Source: UBA5436 sp050951845
Lineage (GTDB): Bacteria; Bacillota; Clostridia; Saccharofermentanales; DTU023
Reading direction: 5' to 3'
Assembly: GCA_050951845.1 (NCBI GenBank)
Contig: JBMNJV010000001.1
Location: forward strand, 62,001 to 126,000
DNA: 64,000 bases
Position numbers and translations under genes: made by a program. The notes under the pieces were generated by a model, which saw only the letters and a program-made list of their open reading frames with translations, ran no database searches and was not told the origin of the DNA. Shown here in pieces: positions 35,037 through 42,431 of the stretch (the stretch's first letter is position 1; each line of letters begins with the position of its first letter).

Positions 35037-37830
35037 CTTTCACCTCTTCGTATGTTAAACCAAAATGCTTATCATATTTTAACATATACCCATTTAGCTC
35101 AAAACAATGCTCTTTATCGAAAAGTATTCCAAGAGAACCTTTTAACCACGATTGTGATTGCCAATCTTTAAGATAACAACTATTGTATTTCTCCAACTCT
35201 TCAATAGTACGGTCAATCATACATTGATTACTGCCTTTTTTTCTGAAAGTTGAACTTAAAACATTGGGAAGTCGTAATGTATGTTTAGCAATCTTTTTCG
35301 CTACTATCTCATCGTCAATCCGATCAGATATATCCTGCTCAGTGCCAAAGAATCCGTAACCGCTGCCTACTTGTTGAAGGGCAATGATCTCCACCGTTTC
35401 TTGAGTATCGCGCACTTGTGCATAGGCTTTTTCCTCACTTTCGTTAAGATTACTATTTTTCAGCCAACCTATCAAGGAACCATTCTTCCCTCTTCTCTGC
35501 CTCAGTAGGGGATCCTCGATACGATACGTTTTTGCCTTTAATTCTCGATTCTCAAGCAAAGCTTTATACTCTGTTTCCATTTTTGTATAGCACAATTGTA
35601 TGTCGCCGGAAAAATCCGGATGTTCCTTCTCACCGTAGACCTTTTGTACCAAGGGTGAAATATCTTCCGGAATAGAGAGAACTTCCTGCAAAAAGGATTG
35701 AGTTCTTGCTAAGAGGTAGCCACCGTAGACCGCCTCTGATCCGGGATCAAATGACAGAGATGAATCCATACCAAGAACATAAAGCACAGGATGCTCATGT
35801 TTTTGCGGACGCAAAATATCGTGTCTGTGGAGTCTTCCGACTCGCTGGATCAGCAAATCCATAGGGGCAAGATCGGAGATCAAAACATCGAAGTCAATAT
35901 CAAGGGATTGTTCAATAACTTGTGTACCAATGATAATCTTTTTAGAAGGGCGCTTAGCTCCTTTGCCGATCATGTCAATTAACTGTCTTTCTTTGTCAAT
36001 ACGATCAGTAGCAATGAAACCCGAGTGAAGCAATTCAACATTCTCAGAACCAAACTTCTCTGTACACTCAATAGCAAGCATCTGTGCACGTTTGACAGTG
36101 TTAACAATGATGCCGATAACCCCGCCTTCCCTAATTAAACCCTCAACCAGTGGAATTAAATCTTCATTTTCATAGCGCACAATCTGGATAGATTTATTCT
36201 TTATAGGTACAAAATCACAAACTTGTTTGATTGCGTTTCCGTCGGAGTAGGTGATTAGTGGGTAATCATCTGTTGCTAATCCATTCTCCTGGTAAATGCA
36301 ATCTCTAAGTATATATCCTGCACCACGTATATATTGTTCAACCAATTCCATCCTGCGATCTGAAGGAAGAGTTGCCGACAATATTACAACAGGAACCCCA
36401 TAGGCACCCATCCAGCGTACAGCTTGATATAGGTACTGAGACATATAAGCATCATAGGCATGAACTTCATCAATCACAACAACTTTTTTGCTAAAGCCCA
36501 AGTGCCTTAAGGCGAGGTGTTTTTGTTTAAGAGCAACCATCAAAAATTGATCGACTGTCCCAACGACAAAATCATCAAGAGAAGCCACTTTTCGTCCAGA
36601 AAACCATTCGTTTATGGTAACAGTACCTTTTTCATCGCCATCAAGATCTATATTCTGTGCTACGCCTCTTTTGGCTAGATCAGTGTATTCCTCATTCAAT
36701 GCGGCTTTTCCATGCAAAAGACGCAGACCCTGTGAGTCACCTGTATCAGCAGTGACTTTGGCAAGCCAATCTTTAATTCTTGGGAAAATGCCGTTTGATG
36801 TTGCTTGAGTTGGGAGTCCAAAAAACATGCCGCTTCTTCCTGTTTTTCGCGCTAATTGCTCAACAGCTGTAAGTGCAGCCTCCGTTTTACCAAGCCCCAT
36901 AGGAGCTTCCAGAATAAAAATGCCAGGCTCCTCTGTTTTTTCAATAATCTTTGCAAATACACTCTGTACATTATGAGGTACAAAACTAAATCGTCTATTA
37001 TAAAGTGTTTCCGGAGGATTATAATTGGCCGACCACGGATAAGACGCATCCTTATACCATCTCATAAATCCTTCTTCAAAACGCATTTTTTGATTTTCAA
37101 CAATCATAATCTCAGGAGAAAAAAGCGGAAAATACTTCTCATTGCTAGCAACCCAGTCTGCCATAATGAGGAGTCCTGATAGTAGTACTTGTCCCGGTTG
37201 CTTAATAGTAGGTAATAGATCTATAGACTCAAAGCCACTCACTTCAAGCGCCCAATCAAAAATCCTTCTCTGCTCTCTTTTCCACTTTTGATGTCCAGGA
37301 TGATTTGGATTTTCAATCTGAAAGTAATTACTTTCGTATCCACTTTGGTTATTAATAATATTATTATCATCAACTGGTTTCCCGTGATGTGCTCCAATTA
37401 TGGAAGCAATATCTTCCCTCACACCATATTCGGATAATAAATACTGTCCCGCCAATGCATGAGGTGATTTTTCCGGATTAGCAAGACGAATCAAACGAAG
37501 ATCAGAAAAGCCAGCACCCTCTAGTTTATCAATTAACATAGAATCTAGATCCGCTGAGTTCACAAATCCGGTTTTAAGTTGAAATGCCGGCGTCGCTTTG
37601 CCAAGATCATGAATTGCACCCAGAAACTCAACTAAGCTGATAGCAACGTCTTCAGTAGGAATACTCAAAGATTTAATAATGTTTTGGCGTTGTCCTTCAC
37701 TCAACCAATGTATCCAGAGTAAACGTATAATCTGACGGGTATCTTCCAAATGCTGAGCTAAAGAGAGCCATTCAAACCGTCCTTTATTATCCTGCTTCTT
37801 AGCCCAAAAAGTGGGATTGATAGCTAACAT
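35029..37830 (-). CDS. cas3: Cas3 HD nuclease-helicase
   Basis: 933 residues. The N-terminal HD nuclease has AQHLEDT, GAIHDLGKATPAF and IIGAHHGKP. The SF2 helicase has Walker A GLGKTEAALTA, DEVH box VVIDEVHAYD, motif III ILSATLP and motif VI QRVGRLHRH, and a Cas3 C-terminal domain follows to 933. It is recruited by Cascade and degrades the invader DNA. First gene of the cas operon, with GGAG 7 bp before the ATG. The 291-bp stretch upstream, shared with the divergent AbrB gene, is AT-rich and must hold both promoters; I found no unambiguous one. All catalytic motifs are intact. Confidence 0.97.
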   Translation of the reverse strand: MLAINPTFWAKKQDNKGRFEWLSLAQHLEDTRQIIRLLWIHWLSEGQRQNIIKSLSIPTEDVAISLVEFLGAIHDLGKATPAFQLKTGFVNSADLDSMLIDKLEGAGFSDLRLIRLANPEKSPHALAGQYLLSEYGVREDIASIIGAHHGKPVDDNNIINNQSGYESNYFQIENPNHPGHQKWKREQRRIFDWALEVSGFESIDLLPTIKQPGQVLLSGLLIMADWVASNEKYFPLFSPEIMIVENQKMRFEEGFMRWYKDASYPWSANYNPPETLYNRRFSFVPHNVQSVFAKIIEKTEEPGIFILEAPMGLGKTEAALTAVEQLARKTGRSGMFFGLPTQATSNGIFPRIKDWLAKVTADTGDSQGLRLLHGKAALNEEYTDLAKRGVAQNIDLDGDEKGTVTINEWFSGRKVASLDDFVVGTVDQFLMVALKQKHLALRHLGFSKKVVVIDEVHAYDAYMSQYLYQAVRWMGAYGVPVVILSATLPSDRRMELVEQYIRGAGYILRDCIYQENGLATDDYPLITYSDGNAIKQVCDFVPIKNKSIQIVRYENEDLIPLVEGLIREGGVIGIIVNTVKRAQMLAIECTEKFGSENVELLHSGFIATDRIDKERQLIDMIGKGAKRPSKKIIIGTQVIEQSLDIDFDVLISDLAPMDLLIQRVGRLHRHDILRPQKHEHPVLYVLGMDSSLSFDPGSEAVYGGYLLARTQSFLQEVLSIPEDISPLVQKVYGEKEHPDFSGDIQLCYTKMETEYKALLENRELKAKTYRIEDPLLRQRRGKNGSLIGWLKNSNLNESEEKAYAQVRDTQETVEIIALQQVGSGYGFFGTEQDISDRIDDEIVAKKIAKHTLRLPNVLSSTFRKKGSNQCMIDRTIEELEKYNSCYLKDWQSQSWLKGSLGILFDKEHCFELNGYMLKYDKHFGLTYEEVKDE

Positions 37831-38121
37831 TCACTACTCCATTTATTTTGTTTGTTAAATTTATTCATAATTGTATCTTTTTACTAATAATAACGACAAC
37901 AAACTTTAGCCAAATACTAGATTTCTAGGGAAATTCATATTCCTATATAATTACTCCAAATTACCTTATTACAACTGTTCCCTAATTCAATTGTATCAAA
38001 TCATTTGCATAAATCAGCCATCACTTTTGTTTATTATCTTTTTTCACTTCCGTATTTTTTATAGCAAAATAAAGAAAATAAAGATTAATTTGTTTTCTTG
38101 AATTTAGAAAGGAGTAATGTA

Positions 38122-38373
38122 ATGAATTTAGCAAAAGTTTCATCTAATGGTCAGATTACTGTGCCTCTTGAAATTCGTCGTGCACTAGGTTTAAAACCCG
38201 GTAACAAAGTCATTTTTATGCGAAACGAAGCTGGTCAAATCACTATCGGTAACGATTCAGCACAGGCAATTTATAAGGCACAGTCAGCTTTTGAAGGAGC
38301 AGCTGAAAAAATGGGTGTTGCTAGTGAAGAGGATGTTCAAGCATTAGTCAATGAAGTACGGTATAAGAAATGA
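38122..38373 (+). CDS. AbrB/MazE-family antitoxin
   Basis: 83 residues from the ATG at 38122, chosen because AAAGGAG lies 7 bp upstream; an ATG 24 bp earlier has none. The swapped-hairpin AbrB domain occupies 1-45 (AKVSSNGQITVPLEIRRAL, GLKPGNKVIF). The short C-terminal helix would bind the toxin. It overlaps the PIN-domain gene by 4 bp, the classic antitoxin-toxin arrangement. Such proteins repress their own operon through AbrB-domain binding. The toxin is frameshifted, so this antitoxin may be an orphan. Confidence 0.88.
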   Translation: MNLAKVSSNGQITVPLEIRRALGLKPGNKVIFMRNEAGQITIGNDSAQAIYKAQSAFEGAAEKMGVASEEDVQALVNEVRYKK

Positions 38374-38773
38374 AAATACTAATCGATACCAACATTCTTA
38401 TTTCTGCCATTCTATTTTCTAATTCCAAACCTGCAAGAGCTCTTCTCAAAGTCTCTGAAGAACATGATATGGTATTTTGTGAACAAAACTTTGAAGAACT
38501 GCGGGAAGTTGTTAAGCGTAAAGCACCGGAATATCTTCCGGAAGTTGAAGTGCTGCTACTAGAACTTTCTTATGAATTGATTCCTTCGTCTTATCATGAA
38601 CAAAACTCATTCGAGATCCAAAGGATCAACCGTTTTTGAATGCAGCTATTCTTGCTGATATTGATTTGCTTTTAACTGGTGACAAAAACTTTCTCGTATT
38701 AGATTTAGAACAACCACTTTGTATCACAGCAGCTCAATTTTTAGATAATTATTTGTTATCGAAAATAACCTGA
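38370..38773 (+). pseudogene. PIN-domain toxin, frameshifted
   Basis: The first 89 codons read MKILIDTNILISAILF, a PIN ribonuclease start with the first catalytic Asp, but then hit a stop at 38637-38639. The correct C-terminal half continues in another frame from about 38610: IRDPKDQPFLNAAILADIDL, then LLTGDKNFL with the third catalytic acidic cluster, ending at the TGA at 38771-38773. One missing base near 38608-38612 explains it. The product would be VapC-like and would cleave RNA. Either a true loss of toxin, a sequencing slip, or much less likely recoding. Confidence 0.8.
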
Positions 38774-38786
38774 GATAAAGATAAAA

Positions 38787-38891
38787 ATGTATCAATTAAC
38801 TAACGAAGAAAAAGGCGAAAAATTGAATTTTGCCGCAGGAATACTGATCGTTGAAGAAGCGGGCGGCATTGTGACACAGTTTGAATCTTGA
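38787..38891 (+). pseudogene. fragment of an inositol monophosphatase C-terminal region
   Basis: A 34-codon frame contains FAAGILIVEEAGGIVTQFE, the conserved (D)xAAGxLIVEEAGGxVT block of inositol monophosphatase-family enzymes, joined to an unrelated start. The Asp before AAG, a metal ligand in the family, is Phe here. No further part of the gene lies on either side, so this is a relic left by deletion. Confidence 0.6.
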
Positions 38892-38917
38892 TATTAAGGT
38901 TCAAAAAGATACAAAAT

Positions 38918-38958
38918 TTGACAAACTTCTCCTCTATCAGTATTTTAGTAATTGCTAA
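38918..38958 (+). promoter_or_regulatory. promoter with a likely ArsR operator, upstream of the ferredoxin operon
   Basis: TTGACA at 38918-38923, a 17-bp spacer and TATTTT at 38941-38946 make a fair sigma-A promoter. A near-perfect 14-bp palindrome ttagtaattgctaa (38945-38958) overlaps the -10 and resembles ArsR/SmtB operators. The operon ends with an ArsR gene, so autoregulation is likely. Confidence 0.5.
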
Positions 38959-39002
38959 TATACTAAATTACATAATAAGGAATGAGAAGAAAGGGTTTTA
39001 TC

Positions 39003-39212
39003 GTGAAAAAATCAAAAAGAAAAGCGGTTGTGGCACAACATTGTGTGTCGTGTGGGGCATGTATTAAAGAATGTCCGTTCGGTGCCATATCGATTCGCAG
39101 TGGTGTCGTTGCAGTTGTTGATAAAAATAAATGTGTCGGTTGCGGAAAATGCACAGTTGTCTGTCCGGCAAATGCGATTTCCGTCGTTATGAGAGAGGTT
39201 AAGTATGCGTAA
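39003..39212 (+). CDS. 2[4Fe-4S] ferredoxin
   Basis: 69 residues from a GTG at 39003 with GAAAGGG 7 bp before it; an ATG at 38982 is possible but its ribosome site is too close. Two CxxCxxCxxxCP clusters: CVSCGACIKECP and CVGCGKCTVVCP, the layout of bacterial 2[4Fe-4S] electron carriers. It overlaps the next gene by 8 bp. Together the ferredoxin and the membrane Fe-S protein probably pass electrons at the membrane. Confidence 0.88.
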   Translation: MKKSKRKAVVAQHCVSCGACIKECPFGAISIRSGVVAVVDKNKCVGCGKCTVVCPANAISVVMREVKYA

Positions 39213-39780
39213 GAAAAAGTGGAACGATTACCTCTGGATTGCAACTATTATCTATTTTACATTGGGCATTTTTAATATTCTGTTTGCTTGGCTTGGTATG
39301 GCTTGTTTCATTACTCCTCTGCTCTTTTCTATTGTCAAAGGTAATAAATCATACTGCAACAATTATTGCGGAAGAAGCCAGCTTCTGAATCTGCTCGGAC
39401 GAAAATTTAAACTCTCGCGTAATAAACCGACCCCTAAATTCTTATATTCAACTTGGTTCCGCTATGGATTTTTAGCCTTCTTTATGACCATGTTTGCTTT
39501 GATGGTTTTCAATACTTACCAAGTATTTGCCGGAAAACCTCTGAGAGAATCCATTACTCTCCTTTGGACTTTCCGTTTGCCTTGGACTTGGGCTGAAGTT
39601 TCTTTTGTATCTCCTTGGATTGCTCAATTTTCCTTTGGTTTCTTCAGTGTGATGTTAACTTCAACCATCCTCGGTCTTATTTCAATGATTCTGTTCAAAC
39701 CGCGAACCTGGTGTGCATTTTGCCCGATGGGAAGCATGACACAAGCTATTTGCAAATTAAAAGCCGGAAAAGATGGATAA
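39205..39780 (+). CDS. membrane 4Fe-4S protein, NapH/polyferredoxin-like
   Basis: 191 residues with four to five hydrophobic segments (about 10-45, 88-108, 135-165). Two cysteine motifs flank them: CNNYCGRSQ near residue 50 and CAFCPMGSM near 175, as in NapH/FixG-type membrane electron carriers. The usual soluble two-cluster ferredoxin tail of NapH is missing and is instead the separate gene just upstream, so the pair looks like a split version. Electron donor and acceptor unknown. Overlaps the ArsR gene by 8 bp. Confidence 0.8.
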   Translation: MRKKKWNDYLWIATIIYFTLGIFNILFAWLGMACFITPLLFSIVKGNKSYCNNYCGRSQLLNLLGRKFKLSRNKPTPKFLYSTWFRYGFLAFFMTMFALMVFNTYQVFAGKPLRESITLLWTFRLPWTWAEVSFVSPWIAQFSFGFFSVMLTSTILGLISMILFKPRTWCAFCPMGSMTQAICKLKAGKDG

Positions 39781-40072
39781 TAATATGGAAAGTGTTAAAC
39801 AGAATGCAAAAAATCTGGCCAGACTTCTGAAGGTGCTGGCTAATGAATATCGACTGATGATTTTATGCTGTCTTCTTGAAGAGCCGCATACTGTGAGTGC
39901 ATTGGGACAGAAAATTACCCAAATCAGCCCGTCCGCTCTCTCCCAGCATCTTGCCAATTTGAAAGCAAACGGTATTGTCGATTCAATAAAAAAAGCACAA
40001 AGTGTTACTTATTTTATTGTGGATAAAAACATCCGAGATTTGATGATGACTTTGAAAGATAATTATTGTTGA
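39773..40072 (+). CDS. ArsR-family transcriptional repressor
   Basis: 99 residues. Winged helix from about 15 to 85, with the recognition region ISPSALSQHLANLKANGIV and the early LKVLANEYRLMILCCL typical of ArsR/SmtB. Cys residues (CC near 33, one at the C terminus) could sense thiol-reactive or redox signals, but no classical CVC metal site is present. Last gene of the ferredoxin operon and likely binder of the palindrome over its promoter. Confidence 0.88.
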   Translation: MDNNMESVKQNAKNLARLLKVLANEYRLMILCCLLEEPHTVSALGQKITQISPSALSQHLANLKANGIVDSIKKAQSVTYFIVDKNIRDLMMTLKDNYC

Positions 40073-40092
40073 GAGTTTTTCAACATAAAAAC

Positions 40093-40157
40093 ACCCCGTT
40101 TTTTGTAATACTCTTTGATGTTTCAAGTTGTATTGCCAAATCACGGGGTTTTATTTT
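40093..40157 (+). terminator. likely terminator of the ferredoxin-ArsR operon
   Basis: accccgt (from 40093) pairs with acggggt (to about 40150), with a weaker inner aatac/gtatt stem, and is followed by ttttattttttt. The loop is long, so confidence is moderate. It sits 20 bp past the ArsR stop. Confidence 0.5.
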
Positions 40158-40203
40158 TTTATTGCCTTATATTTCTGTTTTTCGTCTTTGTGTTAACAGC
40201 TTT

Positions 40204-40330
40204 AACTATTGTTTTTCACTTCTGCCTTTGACTATTGTTTTTCACATTTACCTTTAACTGCTGTTTTTCACTTTGGCCTTTAACTTTTGTTTTCGCTTCT
40301 AACTTTTACTTGTTTCCTGTTACTTCTGTT
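40204..40330. repeat. 26-bp minisatellite, about 4-5 degenerate copies
   Basis: Units of the type aactattgtttttcacttc plus tgccttt recur at 26-bp steps with growing divergence toward 40330. They fill the space between the converging ArsR and peroxiredoxin genes and code for nothing recognisable. Confidence 0.75.
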
Positions 40331-40354
40331 CTTTACGATGTAACACCATAAAGT

Positions 40355-41056
40355 CTATTGATCTTTCTTAAACGTCAAGTACCAGTCAAGTTGTTCGTAT
40401 TCGTCCTTGCCTTTAACTTCTTCAACACGTTTTGCAATTCCGTCAGTTGTGAGCGGCGGAGGTACAATCACATCATCACCGGGGTGCCAGTTAGCAGGTA
40501 AAGCTACTTCTTCGGCATCTGATTTTTGCAATCCGATAATAATCCGCTTAATCTCATTAAAGTTTCTGCCAAGCGATGCGGGGTAATACAGAATTGTCCT
40601 GATAATCCCCTCAGGATCTACAAAAAACACGGCTCGTACGGCTGCAGTATCCGATTCGCCTTGGAGCATACCGTATTTATTGGCAACTTCCATTTTCACA
40701 TCGTCAATAATGGGAAATTTAACCTCCGGATTTTCAATGCCGTTCCAGGAGTAATCCTTGATTGCATTAACCCAACCGAGGTGAGCATAGACAGAGTCGA
40801 TCGACAGACCGACAAGCTCGGTGTTGAGGGCTTGGAATTCCTCATGCATCTTGGCAAAGGTCATAAACTCAGTTGTACATACCGGTGTGAAATCTGCCGG
40901 ATGAGAGAAAAGAATAACCCATTTTTCCTTATAATCATCCGGAAAATTAATTTCTCCATGTGTTGTAACAGCAGTAAACTTCGGTGCAGGACGTCCGATC
41001 AAAGGAAACTCCTGTCTTACTTCTTCAGATATATTTTTATCATTATAATTGTCCAT
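40355..41056 (-). CDS. peroxiredoxin, Prx6 (1-Cys) type
   Basis: 233 residues. The peroxidatic site is SHPADFTPVCTTEF with Cys60; the Thr and a downstream Arg complete the usual catalytic set. No resolving Cys is seen, and the long C-terminal arm (HPGDDVIVPPPLT) is typical of the Prx6 group. It reduces peroxides in the cytosol using a thiol donor that is not encoded nearby. Strong Shine-Dalgarno (TAGGAGG). It likely serves oxygen defence in an anaerobe and is transcribed alone. Confidence 0.94.
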   Translation of the reverse strand: MDNYNDKNISEEVRQEFPLIGRPAPKFTAVTTHGEINFPDDYKEKWVILFSHPADFTPVCTTEFMTFAKMHEEFQALNTELVGLSIDSVYAHLGWVNAIKDYSWNGIENPEVKFPIIDDVKMEVANKYGMLQGESDTAAVRAVFFVDPEGIIRTILYYPASLGRNFNEIKRIIIGLQKSDAEEVALPANWHPGDDVIVPPPLTTDGIAKRVEEVKGKDEYEQLDWYLTFKKDQ

Positions 41057-41230
41057 AAAAAACCTCCTAAATCAGTCTGATATCTTATATTTTTTTCTAA
41101 TAATATTTTAATCCCAAAAGACAGTTGACCCTGTAAGATTCGTTACAGTGAACTTCTGCAGCGATAATACGTGCACAACGTTACCTTTATATAACAGGAG
41201 ATATTCCGGGAAGTTTTTTGTAATAATATT

Positions 41231-41324
41231 GATCTACACGCCATTGGCAATTTGCGCATTATTGATTCACTACCGGAATAATATACAGTATCCTGATCAA
41301 CACGCCATTGGACATTTGCGCATT
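41231..41324. repeat. pair of ~30-bp direct repeats in the 311-bp gap upstream of the peroxiredoxin
   Basis: Two copies of a sequence containing acacgccattgg and atttgcgcatt lie at 41231-41260 and 41295-41324, with 27 of 30 positions equal and a 64-bp period. The 41057-41367 gap has no supportable gene. The peroxiredoxin promoter should lie at its left end. Confidence 0.55.
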
Positions 41325-41367
41325 TTGGCTACAGTATCAAACAGTTGCTTCACTGACGGAAGAGGGA

Positions 41368-42228
41368 TTAATCTGTTTCTTTGCCGAAAAAGGAGTGAAT
41401 CTTTTCGTGCATGTCTGCATATTTCAGGTAAACAATATTGAATTCACGAACGACTATTTCTCCCTGAATCGAAAATTTTGCAAGCTCCGGATCAGAATCG
41501 GCAAGTATATTATACACAAATGAAATACCGAATCCCCGCTTCACCAGATCCAAGATCAACTTGAAGCTCGAGATACAAATATGGCGCTGAAACCGCTCCA
41601 GAGTTTCATTGTACCAGCTGAGTTCCTGCTCCAGAATAGCGCGGGTACCGGACCCTTTTTCCCGATGAATGATGGTTTCCTGCAACAACTCATCAATACT
41701 GATCTCCCGTCCTGCAAAGGGATGGTCTTTTCTGCAGATACCCACAAACGGTTCCCGGCGAAGCAGAATATTGTTAAAGCTGTTTTTATCGAACATACCC
41801 TCAATTACGGCAAAATCCAATTCATTATCTTCTAATGATTTCAGGAGATGCTCCGTATTATCCACAATTATCGTTAGAGCATTATCTTTCAGGCTCAAAA
41901 ATCTGCAGATATATTCCTCCAGGAAGTAATCACCGATTGTTTTGGTCACACCTATCCTCAAGGTATTAATCTCTTTGTCTTCGAGTCTTTCTCTCAATGC
42001 ATGATCATGCACTTTTGCCGCCCTGGCATATTTTTCAAGCAGTATCCCGGCATTTGTTTTAGTCAATTTATGATTTTCGTAACGAAACAGCTTACACTCA
42101 TAAGCACGTTCCAGAGATTGGATCTGCTGAGTTACTGCCGGTTGAGACAGATGGAGTATTTCTGCCGTTTTGCGATAATTCATATACTTACACAGTGTTA
42201 AAAACGTATCAATTCGATAATCGAGCAT
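41368..42228 (-). CDS. LysR-family transcriptional regulator
   Basis: 286 residues. N-terminal winged HTH (YRKTAEILHLSQPAVTQQIQ, then SLERAYECKLF) and a C-terminal periplasmic-binding-like sensor domain (about 88-286). It is divergent from the large oxidoreductase gene at 42432, the usual position of a LysR activator relative to its target; this suggests control by a sulfur or redox co-inducer, which is inference. Shine-Dalgarno GAGGGAA supports the ATG. Confidence 0.93.
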   Translation of the reverse strand: MLDYRIDTFLTLCKYMNYRKTAEILHLSQPAVTQQIQSLERAYECKLFRYENHKLTKTNAGILLEKYARAAKVHDHALRERLEDKEINTLRIGVTKTIGDYFLEEYICRFLSLKDNALTIIVDNTEHLLKSLEDNELDFAVIEGMFDKNSFNNILLRREPFVGICRKDHPFAGREISIDELLQETIIHREKGSGTRAILEQELSWYNETLERFQRHICISSFKLILDLVKRGFGISFVYNILADSDPELAKFSIQGEIVVREFNIVYLKYADMHEKIHSFFGKETD

Positions 42229-42253
42229 ATTATTCCCTCACACCCCGGCATAT

Positions 42254-42312
42254 GATAATTTTATTTTATTATCAGATAAATAACATTAAATTTAACTTAT
42301 CACCAAGGTAAG
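42254..42312. promoter_or_regulatory. two inverted repeats, candidate LysR sites
   Basis: gataat-8-attatc (42254-42273) and ctta-9-taag (42296-42312) lie in the divergent region between the LysR gene and the fused oxidoreductase. Both fit the T-N11-A style of LysR boxes. No promoter was identified with confidence. Confidence 0.35.
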
Positions 42313-42431
42313 ATATAATCAAAATTAACTTATAAAAACCATTAATAAATCGGATATTAAGTACATTAACCGGGAGCTGAAAAGAGGAGTCTTTTTACTT
42401 CCGGAAATTAAGATAAGGGGAGCTATAAACT

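Noticed and set aside
38608..38640. Programmed frameshift in the PIN toxin
   Set aside because: No slippery heptamer or downstream structure is evident; a one-base loss is simpler.
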